Source: Hamadaea sp013361475 (GTDB lineage Bacteria; Actinomycetota; Actinomycetes; Mycobacteriales; Micromonosporaceae). From it: a stretch of 64,000 nucleotides of DNA. Each line of letters opens with the position of its first letter. The stretch's first letter is position 1. A program made the translations under genes and the position numbers. The notes beneath the pieces were generated by a model, which was not told the DNA's origin, did not search any database, and was given only the letters and a program-made list of their open reading frames with translations. This document shows positions 8,675 through 16,860 of the stretch, in pieces. The DNA lies in contig NZ_JBFAHM010000006.1 of the NCBI RefSeq assembly GCF_040654195.1, positions 372,001 to 436,000 on the forward strand. Direction: 5' to 3'.

Positions 8675-9657
8675 GACCGCCCCTGCGCGAGGAACCGGGC
8701 GTGGGCCGAGCGGTAGGCCTCGAACCGAGCCTGAATGGTGTCCCGCTGCTTCTGCACGTAGTCCGGGCCCGGGCACATGATGGCGCCGTCGAATTCGATT
8801 TCGGAGAGCCAGAACTTCTCGCCGTCGTGCAGGAAGTCGACGCACAGGTACGGTACCGGGAACTTCTCGGCGAAGTAGGCCACCGCCTCCTCCAGCTCCG
8901 GCGGAGTGTCGATGTAGGACAGCTTCGCGCCCGTGCTGAACTGCGGATACGGCGCGCCCGGCCCGGGTTGGCGTACCAGGACGGCGGCCACCTTGCCGTC
9001 GACGAGATGCAGCCGGTAGTCGGTCGTCCCGTGGCCGAGGAACGGCTGGAAGACCAGCACCGTGTCCCCGCCCTGCGCCAGGCTGAGCAGTCCGCGTACG
9101 TCGTGCGAGTCGCGCGCGATGTTGATGCCGCGCGACGTCGCCCAGCCCGACGGCTTCGCGATCGCCGGATACGTCAGGTTCTCGGTGACCGCCTCGTACT
9201 CGTCGAAGACGAGGTCGCGGCCCGATCCGATGCGGACCGTCGGGATCGGCGGCACCGGCGAGTCCTTGAGCATCAGGATCGTCGCCATCTTGTCGTTGCA
9301 GACCGCCGCCAGGCTGGGCGGATGCGGCAGGTAGAAGCCGCCCTGCTCCAGCACGGCGTACAGGGTGAACTGGGTGAAGACGTCGGCCGACTGGTAGGGC
9401 AGCGAATAGATGGACGTGATGAACAGCGTGTCCTCGGGTGTCACCGGCTCGCCGTCGATGTAGAACTTCGCCGCCGTCGGATCCAGCGCGTCGACGGTCA
9501 CCGCCTCCGGCGTCACCCGCTCCCACGACAGGTCCAGCTGCTTGGCGACGTCGGTGTAGGCGTCCCAGAACGCCGCGCCCCACTTGGCCCCCATCCGGGT
9601 CGACTCCCGGTCCGGGAACAGCCACACCAGCCGGCGCAATGTGCTCGTGTCAGTCAT
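8671..9657 (-). CDS. ATP-grasp ligase-like protein
   Basis: A 328-aa protein with RimK-like ATP-grasp character: a central nucleotide-binding stretch (YPAIAKPSGWATSRGINIA), DYRLHLVDGKVAAVLVRQ, and a C-terminal metal-binding strand (PYLCVDFLHDGEKFWLSEIEFDG). The family joins a carboxylate to an amine or thiol through an acyl-phosphate. Its 3' end overlaps the MFS start (ATGA). It begins 30 bp after the upstream ECF sigma gene on the same strand, so all may be one transcript. Substrates are unknown. Confidence 0.82.
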   Translation of the reverse strand: MTDTSTLRRLVWLFPDRESTRMGAKWGAAFWDAYTDVAKQLDLSWERVTPEAVTVDALDPTAAKFYIDGEPVTPEDTLFITSIYSLPYQSADVFTQFTLYAVLEQGGFYLPHPPSLAAVCNDKMATILMLKDSPVPPIPTVRIGSGRDLVFDEYEAVTENLTYPAIAKPSGWATSRGINIARDSHDVRGLLSLAQGGDTVLVFQPFLGHGTTDYRLHLVDGKVAAVLVRQPGPGAPYPQFSTGAKLSYIDTPPELEEAVAYFAEKFPVPYLCVDFLHDGEKFWLSEIEFDGAIMCPGPDYVQKQRDTIQARFEAYRSAHARFLAQGRS

Positions 9658-9687
9658 GGCGGCATTGTGGGAAGCACCGCCATGAAA

Positions 9688-10896
9688 TCACTGCGAATTC
9701 GCTCCGGAAGCGGCGACGTCCGCGCGGCGCGCGCTCAGGAAGGCCCGCTCGGCCGGCTGGGTCACCAGGCTCAATGCCATGTCGTACGCCGAAAGGGCGG
9801 CCCGCGTCCGGTCGAGCCGCCGCAGCAGATCGGCGCGGACGGCGTACCAGAGGTAATAACCGGACAGCGGCAGTGAGTCGACGATGGACAGTGCCACGAG
9901 CGGGCCGTCGGTCTCGGCGACCGCGACCGCCCGATGCAGCTCGGTGACCGGGCTCGGCGCGACCGCCAGCAGCTGATCGTAGAGCTGGACGATCTGCCGC
10001 CAGTCGGTCCGGTCAGCGGTATGCGCGTCGCTGTGCACGGCGTTGATCGCGGCCTGGATCTGATAGGGGCCGGGCTGGTTCCGCCGCAGGCAGCGCCGGA
10101 CGAGGTCCTGACCCTCGGCGATCAGCTCGGCGTTCCACAGCCGACGGTCCTGATCGGGCAGTGGCACGAGACGGTCGGCCCGGGCGGGCCGGCGCGCCTC
10201 GGTCAGAAGCAGCAACGCCAGGAGTCCCAGCACCTCCGGCTCGTCGGGCATGAGCCCGGCGAGCAACCGGGCGAGCCGGATCGCCTCGACGCTCAGCTCG
10301 GCCCGGCCGAGGTGCCCCTCGGTGTAGATGAGATAGACGACGGCGAGCACCGAGCGCAGCCGATCGGGCAGGTCGGCATCCCCGGGCACCCGGTACGGGA
10401 TGTGGGCGTCGCGGATCTTGCCCTTGGCCCGGACGAGGCGCTGCGCCATGGTCGGCTCGGGGACGAGGAACGCGTTCGCGATCTCGGCCGTCGTGAGGCC
10501 ACCGAGCAACTTCAGTGTCAGTGCGACCTGGGCCGATTCGGCCAGCGCCGGATGGCAGCATGTGAAGATCAGCCGCAGGCGGTCGTCGTCCACCGGACTC
10601 CCCTCCCCCGACTCGGGCCGGTCTGCCTCCTGGGCGGCCGCCAGCAGGGCCGCCTCGGCCTGTTTCGCGTCCCGGGCGGCCTCCCGGCGTACGCGGTCGA
10701 TCGCGCGGTTGCGAGCGGTGGTGATGATCCACCCGGCCGGGCTGGGCGGCATACCCGTCACCGGCCAGCGCCGGACCGCCTCGGCGAAGGCGTCCTGCAC
10801 GGCCTCCTCGGCGAGGTCGATGTCGCCGAAGGCGCGCACGAGAACGGCGACCGCGCGTCCGTACTCCGCGCGGAACACCGCCTCGACGTCGGTCAC
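9688..10896 (-). CDS. ECF42-type RNA polymerase sigma factor with C-terminal extension
   Basis: 402 aa. Sigma region 2 (about residues 5-75, FGDIDLAEEAVQDAFAEAVRRWP) and region 4 (about 110-165, LLGGLTTAEIANAFLVPEPTMAQRLVRAK) are followed by a long helical domain of about 220 residues (DUF6596-like) with WNAELIAEGQDLVRRCL. This layout and the preceding YCII/DGPF gene are the hallmarks of ECF42 factors, which lack a normal anti-sigma factor and rely on the extension. The start is GTG 10896, overlapping the TAG of the YCII gene. Confidence 0.92.
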   Translation of the reverse strand: MTDVEAVFRAEYGRAVAVLVRAFGDIDLAEEAVQDAFAEAVRRWPVTGMPPSPAGWIITTARNRAIDRVRREAARDAKQAEAALLAAAQEADRPESGEGSPVDDDRLRLIFTCCHPALAESAQVALTLKLLGGLTTAEIANAFLVPEPTMAQRLVRAKGKIRDAHIPYRVPGDADLPDRLRSVLAVVYLIYTEGHLGRAELSVEAIRLARLLAGLMPDEPEVLGLLALLLLTEARRPARADRLVPLPDQDRRLWNAELIAEGQDLVRRCLRRNQPGPYQIQAAINAVHSDAHTADRTDWRQIVQLYDQLLAVAPSPVTELHRAVAVAETDGPLVALSIVDSLPLSGYYLWYAVRADLLRRLDRTRAALSAYDMALSLVTQPAERAFLSARRADVAASGANSQ

Positions 10897-11240
10897 TACT
10901 TCTCTTCGAACGCGATCGGCCGGACCTCGACGGGCAACGTCAGGACGGCCGCCATCCGCCGGCCCCAGCTCAGCGCCTCGTCCAGGTCGGCGGCCCGGAT
11001 GACGGTGAACCCGCCGACGTGCTCCTTGCCCTCGGCGTACGGCCCGTCGGTGATCAGGTTCTCCCGTGGGCGTACCACGGTGGCGGTGCTCGCCGGATGC
11101 AGGCCCATCGCGAACACCCAGACCCCCGTACGCCGCATCTCGTCGTTCAGCGTCGCCAGGTTCTCCATGATCGGGTCGAGGACCTCCGGCGGCGGCGGAT
11201 CACCGTCGGGCTGGTAGATGCTGAGCAGGTACTCCGGCAT
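10896..11240 (-). CDS. YCII/DGPF-domain protein, ECF42 partner
   Basis: 114 aa beginning MPEYLLSIYQPDGDPPPPE; an SRPBCC-free ferredoxin-like YCII fold is expected. The later WGRRMAAVLTLPVEVRPI fits the family. ATG 11240 is preferred because AAGGGAG lies just upstream. These proteins are the usual regulon members encoded beside ECF42 sigma factors. Their biochemical role is not settled. A matching promoter (TGTCGA-N17-CGTGTA) lies upstream. Confidence 0.9.
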   Translation of the reverse strand: MPEYLLSIYQPDGDPPPPEVLDPIMENLATLNDEMRRTGVWVFAMGLHPASTATVVRPRENLITDGPYAEGKEHVGGFTVIRAADLDEALSWGRRMAAVLTLPVEVRPIAFEEK

Positions 11241-11274
11241 GGTCTGACTCCCTTCCCACAACCTTCCTACCTCC

Positions 11275-11303
11275 TACACGAACACCCCTCCCGCATTTCG
11301 ACA
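11275..11303 (-). promoter_or_regulatory. Candidate ECF42 promoter
   Basis: Read on the minus strand: TGTCGA (11298-11303), 17-nt spacer, CGTGTA (11275-11280), about 35 nt before the YCII start. TGTCGA is the -35 element reported for ECF42 targets, so this implies autoregulation. Not tested. Confidence 0.55.
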
Positions 11304-11402
11304 CTCTCCCACCGGCGATTTGGGCTGTCGCGGGCCGTGACACGGATGGGGCCGAACTACCGACCCGATGCCACGTTGGCCCGACCGCAGTGATCGGCAA
11401 AC

Positions 11403-12008
11403 ATGGCCCGGGTGACGTCGGCTTCGCTCATCCGGCGGGCCCAGGACGGCGACGAACTCGCGTTCGACCAGGTGTACTGCGCTGTCCATCCGGGTCTGCT
11501 GCGCTACCTGCGCGTTCTGGTGGGTTCCGACGCCGAGGACGTCGCCTCCGAGGCGTGGCTGTGCATCGTCCGCGATCTGCCCGCGTTCACCGGCGACGAT
11601 CAGGCGTTCCGAGGCTGGGCCGCGGCCATCGCCCGGCATCGGGCCATCGACCATCTGCGGCACCGCGACCGCCGTCCGGCCGTGCCGGTGCCCGCCGAGG
11701 ACCTCGCCGACCTGCCCGCGCACGAAGACGCCGAAACGCTGGCCCTGGCGGCGGTCGCCACCGACGCCGCCGTACGCCTCATCGCGACCCTTCCGCGGGA
11801 TCAGGCCGAGGCGGTGATGCTGCGCGCGGTTCTGGGCCTCGACGCGAAGACCGCCGGGAAGGTGCTCGGCAAGCGGCCGGGCGCTGTGCGTACCGCCGCC
11901 CATCGCGGTCTGCAACGGCTCGCCGATCAGCTGACCACCCCCACGACCAGCGAAAACCGAACGAGAGTGACGTTTTTGGCGACGCCGGCGGTTAAGGAGG
12001 CGAGATGA
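11403..12008 (+). CDS. ECF-type RNA polymerase sigma factor
   Basis: 201 aa. Region 2 covers about residues 20-95 (DAEDVASEAWLCIVRDLPAF then AAAIARHRAIDHLRHRDRR). Region 4 covers about 130-185 (LPRDQAEAVMLRAVLGLDAKTAGKVLGKRPGAVRTAAHRGLQRL). Its stop overlaps the start of the next gene (ATGA, 12005-12008), which encodes a membrane protein likely to act with it. Start ATG 11403 gives a normal family N-terminus. Confidence 0.9.
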   Translation: MARVTSASLIRRAQDGDELAFDQVYCAVHPGLLRYLRVLVGSDAEDVASEAWLCIVRDLPAFTGDDQAFRGWAAAIARHRAIDHLRHRDRRPAVPVPAEDLADLPAHEDAETLALAAVATDAAVRLIATLPRDQAEAVMLRAVLGLDAKTAGKVLGKRPGAVRTAAHRGLQRLADQLTTPTTSENRTRVTFLATPAVKEAR

Positions 12009-12685
12009 GCACGCGGCCCCGACTTCGGCGAGCCGCCGCCGGGCACCTGCTCGACGGCGGGCACGAAGGCGGACCGGCGCCCCTGGCCGACCTGCTCGCC
12101 GCAGCGGCTGCGCCCGCCCACCCGGGTGAGCTGGCCGGTCGGCGGGCGACGGCGGAGGCGTTCCGGGCTCATCGCGACGCTGTCCCCCAACCCCGGAGAC
12201 GTTCGATGCTCAAGACAGCCCTGGCGAAAGCGCTCACCGTGAAGGCGGCGGCCATCGCCGCGGTCGCCGTCGGCGGCGGCGTGGCCCTCGCAGCGACCAC
12301 CGGCGTGCTGCCCAACCCGCTGAACGGGGCGACCGGCAAGCCCTCCGCCAGCCACAGCGCCAAGCCGAGCCACAGCCCCGGCGCGAAGGGCTCGCCCTCG
12401 CCCAACCTCGAAGGGCTCTGCAAGGCGTACGCCGCCAAGCCGGACGGCGAACGAGGCAAGGCGCTGGAGAGCCCGGCGTTCCAGGCGCTCGTGACCGCCG
12501 CCGGCGGCCTCGACAAGGTCACCGACTACTGCGTCACCCTGCTGCCCAGCGCGAAGCCGACCGGGCCGGGCGCCAAGCCCAGTACGCCGACCGGCGGCAA
12601 GCCGAGCACGAAGCCGAGCGGCGTCCCGACCGTCAAGCCGACGGACCACCCGGGCGCGCCGACCGTGACGCCGTCGCACCGCTGA
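12005..12685 (+). CDS. Single-pass membrane protein, probable partner of the ECF sigma
   Basis: 226 aa. A cytoplasmic N-terminal part of about 65 residues contains LADLLAAAAAPAHPGELAGRR. One membrane segment follows (about 75-95, AAAIAAVAVGGGVALAATTG), then Ser/Pro/Thr/Lys-rich linkers and a small domain with two cysteines (LCKAYAAK and DYCVTL). Translational coupling to a sigma gene and this topology suggest an anti-sigma-like or sensor role. No recognised zinc-finger anti-sigma motif (HxxxCxxC) is present. Confidence 0.75.
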   Translation: MSTRPRLRRAAAGHLLDGGHEGGPAPLADLLAAAAAPAHPGELAGRRATAEAFRAHRDAVPQPRRRSMLKTALAKALTVKAAAIAAVAVGGGVALAATTGVLPNPLNGATGKPSASHSAKPSHSPGAKGSPSPNLEGLCKAYAAKPDGERGKALESPAFQALVTAAGGLDKVTDYCVTLLPSAKPTGPGAKPSTPTGGKPSTKPSGVPTVKPTDHPGAPTVTPSHR

Positions 12686-12783
12686 CGGCCTGACTTCGCC
12701 CGCTGGGACGACGGTGATCGGGCATCGTGTCCCGGCGGGCGAACAGTCCTCGGCGTGCCTCGCACCCCACGCCTGAGGATCCG

Positions 12784-12820
12784 CCGCACGGGCGACGCCC
12801 CCCAGACGTCGCCCGTGCGG
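12784..12820. terminator. Perfect 14-bp hairpin between convergent genes
   Basis: Arms CCGCACGGGCGACG (12784-12797) and 12807-12820, 9-nt C-rich loop, between the ECF partner gene and the beta-lactamase-like gene. Probably terminates both. Confidence 0.75.
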
Positions 12821-12827
12821 CATCGGC

Positions 12828-13991
12828 TCAGCGGGCGTACGCGAGCCGGGTGAACTCGGCCGCACCGCCCAGGATGTAGAAGTCGGAGACCTGGGTGAGG
12901 GCGATGCCGATCAGGTCCCGATGCGGATCGGTGAACCACACCGTGCCGTAGCCGCCCTCCCAGCCGTATCGGCCGGGCACGTCCGCCGCGTCGTCCGGCG
13001 TGACGGTCACCGCCATGCCGTACCCCCAGCCACGGCCGCCCAGCAGCATTCCCGCCGAGCCGACCTGCTCCGGGGTGAGCTGATTCGTCGTCATCCGGCG
13101 TACGGAGTCTTCTGACAGGAGTCCGTCGCCGTTTCGGCGCAGCATCTGGGCGAAGGCCAGATAGTCCGCGGCGGTGGAGAGCAACCCGGCCGAGCCGGAC
13201 GGGAAGGCGGGCGGTCGCGTCCACTCGGCCGCCGCCGACACCGGCTGCTCCTGCAACGGCCCGCCCTGAAGGTCGCTCATATAGTACGCCGGTAGCCGGT
13301 CGGCCTGCTCCTCAGGTAGCCAGAATCCGGTGCCGGTCATGTTCAGCGGTGCGAAGAGCCGTTCGGCGAGGAACTCCCCCAGCGGCTTGCCGGCCGCCCG
13401 CGCCACCAGTACGCCGAGCACGAGCGTCCCCGTGTTGTACCGCCAGCGCGTACCGGGCTGATCCATCAGGGGCAGTCGACCGAACCGCCGGAGCCACTCG
13501 TCCGGGTCCAGGGGCGTACGCGGATCGGGCACGTCCAGCACCAGCTCGGCGTCTCGGGCCGCCTGGACGATCGGGTACGCGGGCTGGAACGACGGTTCCG
13601 TGATCATCCCCTGTCCGAGCCGGAAGGTGAGGAGGTCCTCGACCGTGATGGGCCGCTCGGCGGGAACGGTGTCGTCCAGCGGAGCGTCGAGCGTACGGAG
13701 CACCCGCCGGTCGGACAGCTCGGGGAGCAGCCGGTCGACCGGTTCGTCGAGGGCGATCGTGCCGTCGTCGACCAGCAGCATCGTGGCGGCCGCCAGCACG
13801 GGTTTGGTCAGCGACGCGATCCGGAAGATCGTGTCGGGTCGCATCGGAGTGCCGCCGAACGCGGTGTCCCCCAGCGCCGTCACCTCGACGTCGTCCCCGT
13901 ACGCCACGGCGTAGACCAGGCCGGGCAGCTCGCCTCGGGCCACCCGGCCGGTCATCGCGGCGGTGAGTTCCTCGTTCAGCGGGCTCGTCAT
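12828..13991 (-). CDS. Serine hydrolase of the beta-lactamase/esterase class C family
   Basis: 387 aa. The Ser-x-x-Lys motif is SLTK (about residue 60, DTIFRIASLTKPVLAA) and a Tyr motif is RYNTGTLVLGVL. These mark the penicillin-binding-protein-like fold used by class C beta-lactamases, esterases and D-peptidases. No signal peptide is seen, so a cytoplasmic esterase is at least as likely as a lactamase. ATG 13991 has GGAGG 8 nt upstream and is preferred over an upstream in-frame start. Confidence 0.9.
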   Translation of the reverse strand: MTSPLNEELTAAMTGRVARGELPGLVYAVAYGDDVEVTALGDTAFGGTPMRPDTIFRIASLTKPVLAAATMLLVDDGTIALDEPVDRLLPELSDRRVLRTLDAPLDDTVPAERPITVEDLLTFRLGQGMITEPSFQPAYPIVQAARDAELVLDVPDPRTPLDPDEWLRRFGRLPLMDQPGTRWRYNTGTLVLGVLVARAAGKPLGEFLAERLFAPLNMTGTGFWLPEEQADRLPAYYMSDLQGGPLQEQPVSAAAEWTRPPAFPSGSAGLLSTAADYLAFAQMLRRNGDGLLSEDSVRRMTTNQLTPEQVGSAGMLLGGRGWGYGMAVTVTPDDAADVPGRYGWEGGYGTVWFTDPHRDLIGIALTQVSDFYILGGAAEFTRLAYAR

Positions 13992-14089
13992 GATCGCCTC
14001 CAGTCGTGAGTCTTCCTCAACGCGTCGGACGAGGGAGGCGGGATACGACACTCTCCCCGATTTCCGCGATCCCCGCGATTTCTGCGATC

Positions 14090-14977
14090 TCAGTCCGTGA
14101 GGTCGGAGAGGTCCAGACCGGCGAGGCGTTCGGGGTCGGCGAGGATGTCGATCGCGACGATCCGGCCGTCGACGACGGTCATCCCCATGACCCCGTAGAC
14201 CTGGCCCGACGGCGGGATGTTGACCACCCCGATCGCGCCGTTGACCAGCGCCGGGCGAGCGTACTGAGCCATCTTGGAGAACATGAGCGCCTGCCGGGCC
14301 ACCGCCTCGGCCCCCCGCACCAGCCGGGCGACGTCGAACGGGGCCGCCCCGAAGTCCGCGCGGAGTACGACGTCGGGGTCCAGCAGCGCGACCAGCGCCT
14401 CGAAATCGCCGCCCCGCGAAGCCGCCAGGAAGGCGTCGACGACCTCACGCTGACGGCCGAGATCGCGATCGGGGACGGGCGCGCCGCCCTGGACCCGCCG
14501 CCGGGCCCGGCTGGCGAGCTGCCGCGTCGCGTCCGGCGCCCGGCCGACGATCGGGCCGATGTCGTCGAACGGCAACGCGAACATGTCGTGCAGGACGAAG
14601 GCCAGGCGCTCCGCCGGGGTGAGGGTGTCCAGCACGACCTGCAGCGCCAGGCCGACCGAGTCGGCGAGCATCGCCTCCTGCTCGGGGTCGATGCCGTCGG
14701 CCGGAGCCACGATGGGGTCGGGAACACGCACGTCCAGCGACTCCTCCCGCCGGGAGGTGCGCGAGCGCAGCATGTCCAGGCACACACGGCCGACCACAGT
14801 GGTCAGCCAGCCGCCCAGGTTGCGTACCTCGGCGGTGTCCGACCGGCTCAGCCGGAGCCAGGCCTCCTGCACCGCGTCGTCGGCCTCGCTCAACGAGCCG
14901 AGCATCCGGTACGCGACCGCGCGCAGGTGCGAGCGGTGTCCCTCGAACTCGCCCGCCAGCCATTCCGTGTCGTTCAT
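14090..14977 (-). CDS. ECF41-type sigma factor (SigJ-like) with SnoaL-like domain
   Basis: 295 aa. Sigma region 2 spans about 1-75 (GSLSEADDAVQEAWLRLS) and region 4 about 110-165 (LTPAERLAFVLHDMFALPFDDIGPIVGR). The C-terminal 120 residues form a SnoaL-like domain (VVDAFLAASRGGDFEALVALLDPDVVLRADF). That extension takes the place of an anti-sigma factor in ECF41 proteins. A canonical ECF41 promoter lies just upstream, supporting autoregulation. Two nearby starts exist; ATG 14977 is used. Confidence 0.93.
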   Translation of the reverse strand: MNDTEWLAGEFEGHRSHLRAVAYRMLGSLSEADDAVQEAWLRLSRSDTAEVRNLGGWLTTVVGRVCLDMLRSRTSRREESLDVRVPDPIVAPADGIDPEQEAMLADSVGLALQVVLDTLTPAERLAFVLHDMFALPFDDIGPIVGRAPDATRQLASRARRRVQGGAPVPDRDLGRQREVVDAFLAASRGGDFEALVALLDPDVVLRADFGAAPFDVARLVRGAEAVARQALMFSKMAQYARPALVNGAIGVVNIPPSGQVYGVMGMTVVDGRIVAIDILADPERLAGLDLSDLTD

Positions 14978-15008
14978 GATCACAGTCTTCCTCTCCGTTC
15001 AGCACCCT

Positions 15009-15035
15009 GACGAACGGAGCGGATCGAATGTGACA
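15009..15035 (-). promoter_or_regulatory. ECF41-type promoter
   Basis: Read on the minus strand: TGTCACA (15029-15035), 16-nt spacer, CGTC (15009-15012), about 32 nt before the sigma start. This matches the published ECF41 promoter consensus (TGTCACA and CGTC). Confidence 0.75.
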
Positions 15036-15047
15036 GGAGTCGGCGGA

Positions 15048-15209
15048 CTACTCGTACTCGTCGTCGAGCGGGACGACCTGGGCCTGTTCGACGGCGTCGG
15101 CCTCGGGCACGTCGTCGCCGATCTCCGGCTCGACGGAGGCGTCGTCCTCGTCGTCGAACACGACGGGGAGTTCCTGGTCCTGGCGGTCGGCGTCGGGCAC
15201 CTCGGTCAC
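15048..15209 (-). CDS. Small acidic protein, 53 aa
   Basis: GTG at 15209 opens a 53-residue frame that is about 40% Asp/Glu, starting VTEVPDADRQDQELPVVFDD and ending with PLDDEYE. Short acidic proteins with similar endings are common in actinobacteria, but I cannot name the family. No strong ribosome site precedes the GTG. It lies between the ECF41 gene and the divergent ArsR gene, within 150 nt of the ArsR promoter. Confidence 0.5.
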   Translation of the reverse strand: MTEVPDADRQDQELPVVFDDEDDASVEPEIGDDVPEADAVEQAQVVPLDDEYE

Positions 15210-15273
15210 CTGGCCAACGTACCGAGAGTTGCGCCTGGCGTCGCGCCGAACGACGCGAATTTCCCGGATCGGC

Positions 15274-15303
15274 TTGACACGCCTTCAGCACGCGGCCCAT
15301 ACT
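15274..15303 (+). promoter_or_regulatory. Sigma-70-type promoter for the ArsR/AHSA1 operon
   Basis: TTGACA (15274-15279), 18-nt spacer, CATACT (15298-15303). This is one of the clearest housekeeping promoters in the window. The predicted transcription start falls at the edge of the palindrome at 15310-15327. Confidence 0.7.
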
Positions 15304-15309
15304 CAACTT

Positions 15310-15327
15310 ATCGGTTGATTAACCGAT
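15310..15327 (+). promoter_or_regulatory. Operator ATCGGTT-N4-AACCGAT
   Basis: Perfect 7-bp arms over the predicted transcription start of the ArsR gene, inside a wider AT-rich near-symmetric sequence (CTTAT to ATAAG). Autorepression by the ArsR protein is the simplest reading. Confidence 0.65.
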
Positions 15328-15348
15328 TGGTTGAATAAGGTGGTCACG

Positions 15349-15687
15349 GTGGATCAGCTCAGCACGGTGTTCGCGGCGCTGGCCGACCCGACGAGACGGG
15401 CCATCCTCGCCCGGCTCGCCGAGGGCGAAGCGACGGTGAACCAGCTGGCCGAGCCGTTCCCGATCAGCCTCCAGGCGGTCTCCAAACATCTGAAGGTGCT
15501 GGAGCAGGCCGGGTTGATCACGCGAGGCCGGGACGCGCAGTGGCGGCCGTGCCGATTGGAGGCCGCTCCCCTGCGGGACGTCACCGAGTGGGTCGAGACG
15601 TACCGCCGCTTCTGGGAGGAGCGCTACGACCGCCTCGACGACTACCTGCGAGAACTCCAGCATCCGAGTACGCCGAAGGAGAAGTGA
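15349..15687 (+). CDS. ArsR-family transcriptional regulator
   Basis: 112 aa winged-helix repressor starting MDQLSTVFAALADPTRRAIL. The recognition helix lies near residues 35-60 (VNQLAEPFPISLQAVSKHLK). No metal-binding cysteines are seen. This belongs to the ArsR subgroup that pairs with AHSA1/SRPBCC proteins. GTG 15349 follows AAGG by 8 nt and fits the family start; TTG 15331 and GTG 15340 are in frame. The next gene starts 1 nt after its stop. Confidence 0.92.
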   Translation: MDQLSTVFAALADPTRRAILARLAEGEATVNQLAEPFPISLQAVSKHLKVLEQAGLITRGRDAQWRPCRLEAAPLRDVTEWVETYRRFWEERYDRLDDYLRELQHPSTPKEK

Positions 15688-15688
15688 G

Positions 15689-16156
15689 ATGTCCGAGAAC
15701 GCCGTTTTCCAGGTGACCCCGCGGGGCGACCGCGAGATCGTCATGACCCGCGTCTTCGACGCTCCCCGCGAGCTGGTCTGGGCCGCCTTCACCGACCCGG
15801 AGCATCTGAAGCACTGGTGGGGCCGGGGCAACCCGATGACCATCGAGATCGACGTACGCGTCGGCGGGCGCTACCGCTTCGTCGAGCACTCGCCGGAGGG
15901 CGACGAGGCGTTCCGGGGCGAGATCCTGGAGCTGGTCCCGAACGAGAAGGTGGTGCAGACCTTCGAATGGGAGGGACTGCCCGGCCACATCGCGACCGAC
16001 ACGATGGTCCTGACCGAGCAGGACGGCAAGACGCTCGTCACAACGACGTCCATGTTCACCAGCCAGGAGGACCGGGACGGCATGATCGCCTCCGGCATGG
16101 AGACCGGAGCACGCCAGTCCTACGAGGCGCTCGAGGCGTACCTGGCCAAGCTCTGA
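15689..16156 (+). CDS. SRPBCC/AHSA1-domain protein
   Basis: 155 aa, one START-like AHSA1 domain: FDAPRELVWAAFTDPEHLKHWWG near residues 20-45, then GGRYRFVEHSPEGDEAFRGEILE. The family forms a hydrophobic cavity and may bind small lipophilic ligands. Cotranscribed with the ArsR regulator upstream, a pairing common in actinobacteria. Confidence 0.92.
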   Translation: MSENAVFQVTPRGDREIVMTRVFDAPRELVWAAFTDPEHLKHWWGRGNPMTIEIDVRVGGRYRFVEHSPEGDEAFRGEILELVPNEKVVQTFEWEGLPGHIATDTMVLTEQDGKTLVTTTSMFTSQEDRDGMIASGMETGARQSYEALEAYLAKL

Positions 16157-16227
16157 GTCCTGGCTGTGCCGCGCGTCACCGGAAAAGAATTTGCAGAGAC
16201 TGAAAGATCACTTGTAGCTTCGGCGGG

Positions 16228-16860
16228 GTGTCCACCACCCCGCCGAAGCCGTCGCTGGGCCGTCGCGACCTCAAGAAGCAGCAGACCCGCGAGGCGCTGC
16301 TCACCGTGACGCTCCGCCTGGCCGCCGAGCGGGGACTCGAGCACGTCACCGTCGAGGAGATCTGCGCCGAGGTCGGCGTCTCGTCACGGACGTTCTTCAA
16401 CTACTTCCCCAACAAGGACGACGCCGTCCTGGACGACAACACCGCGGCGGCCGAAGAGATGCAGCGCCGGCTGACCGACCTGCTCGGCGAGATGCCGGTG
16501 CTGGCCGCCGTGCACGCCTCCCTCGCGGCGATCATCGCCGAGATGGAGGAGGAGCGGGACCGCTGGCTCCAGCGACTCGCCGCGATCGAACGCAGCCCGT
16601 CGCTGCTTCCCCGGCTGATCGCGACCAGCGTGAAGACCGAGCAGCAGGCCGCCGAGATCATCGCCCGGCACGTCGGCGTACCCGCGGACGGCTATCCGGC
16701 CCTCGTGATCGGGGTCGCCGGAGCGGCCTTCCGCGCGGCGATGCAGCGCTGGGCGACCGGCGACGGCTCCCGGCCGCTCGCCGCCTATGTAGACGAAGCT
16801 TTCGCCGCCCTGGCCAACGGGCTGGCTGATCCGAAGCACCAACTAGAAGGAAGAGAATGA
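16228..16860 (+). CDS. TetR-family regulator
   Basis: 210 aa. The N-terminal TetR DNA-binding domain is LKKQQTREALLTVTLRLAAE then VTVEEICAEVGVSSRTFFNYFPNKDDAV (about residues 12-62), followed by a helical ligand domain. It starts with GTG and its stop overlaps the start of the MFS gene (ATGA at 16857), so the pair is one operon and the regulator probably senses an exported drug-like compound. Confidence 0.93.
   Translation: MSTTPPKPSLGRRDLKKQQTREALLTVTLRLAAERGLEHVTVEEICAEVGVSSRTFFNYFPNKDDAVLDDNTAAAEEMQRRLTDLLGEMPVLAAVHASLAAIIAEMEEERDRWLQRLAAIERSPSLLPRLIATSVKTEQQAAEIIARHVGVPADGYPALVIGVAGAAFRAAMQRWATGDGSRPLAAYVDEAFAALANGLADPKHQLEGRE

Noticed and set aside
12828..13991. Antibiotic-resistance beta-lactamase
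   Set aside because: The SxxK and Tyr motifs fit the wider esterase/peptidase family and there is no signal peptide, so a resistance claim is not supported.
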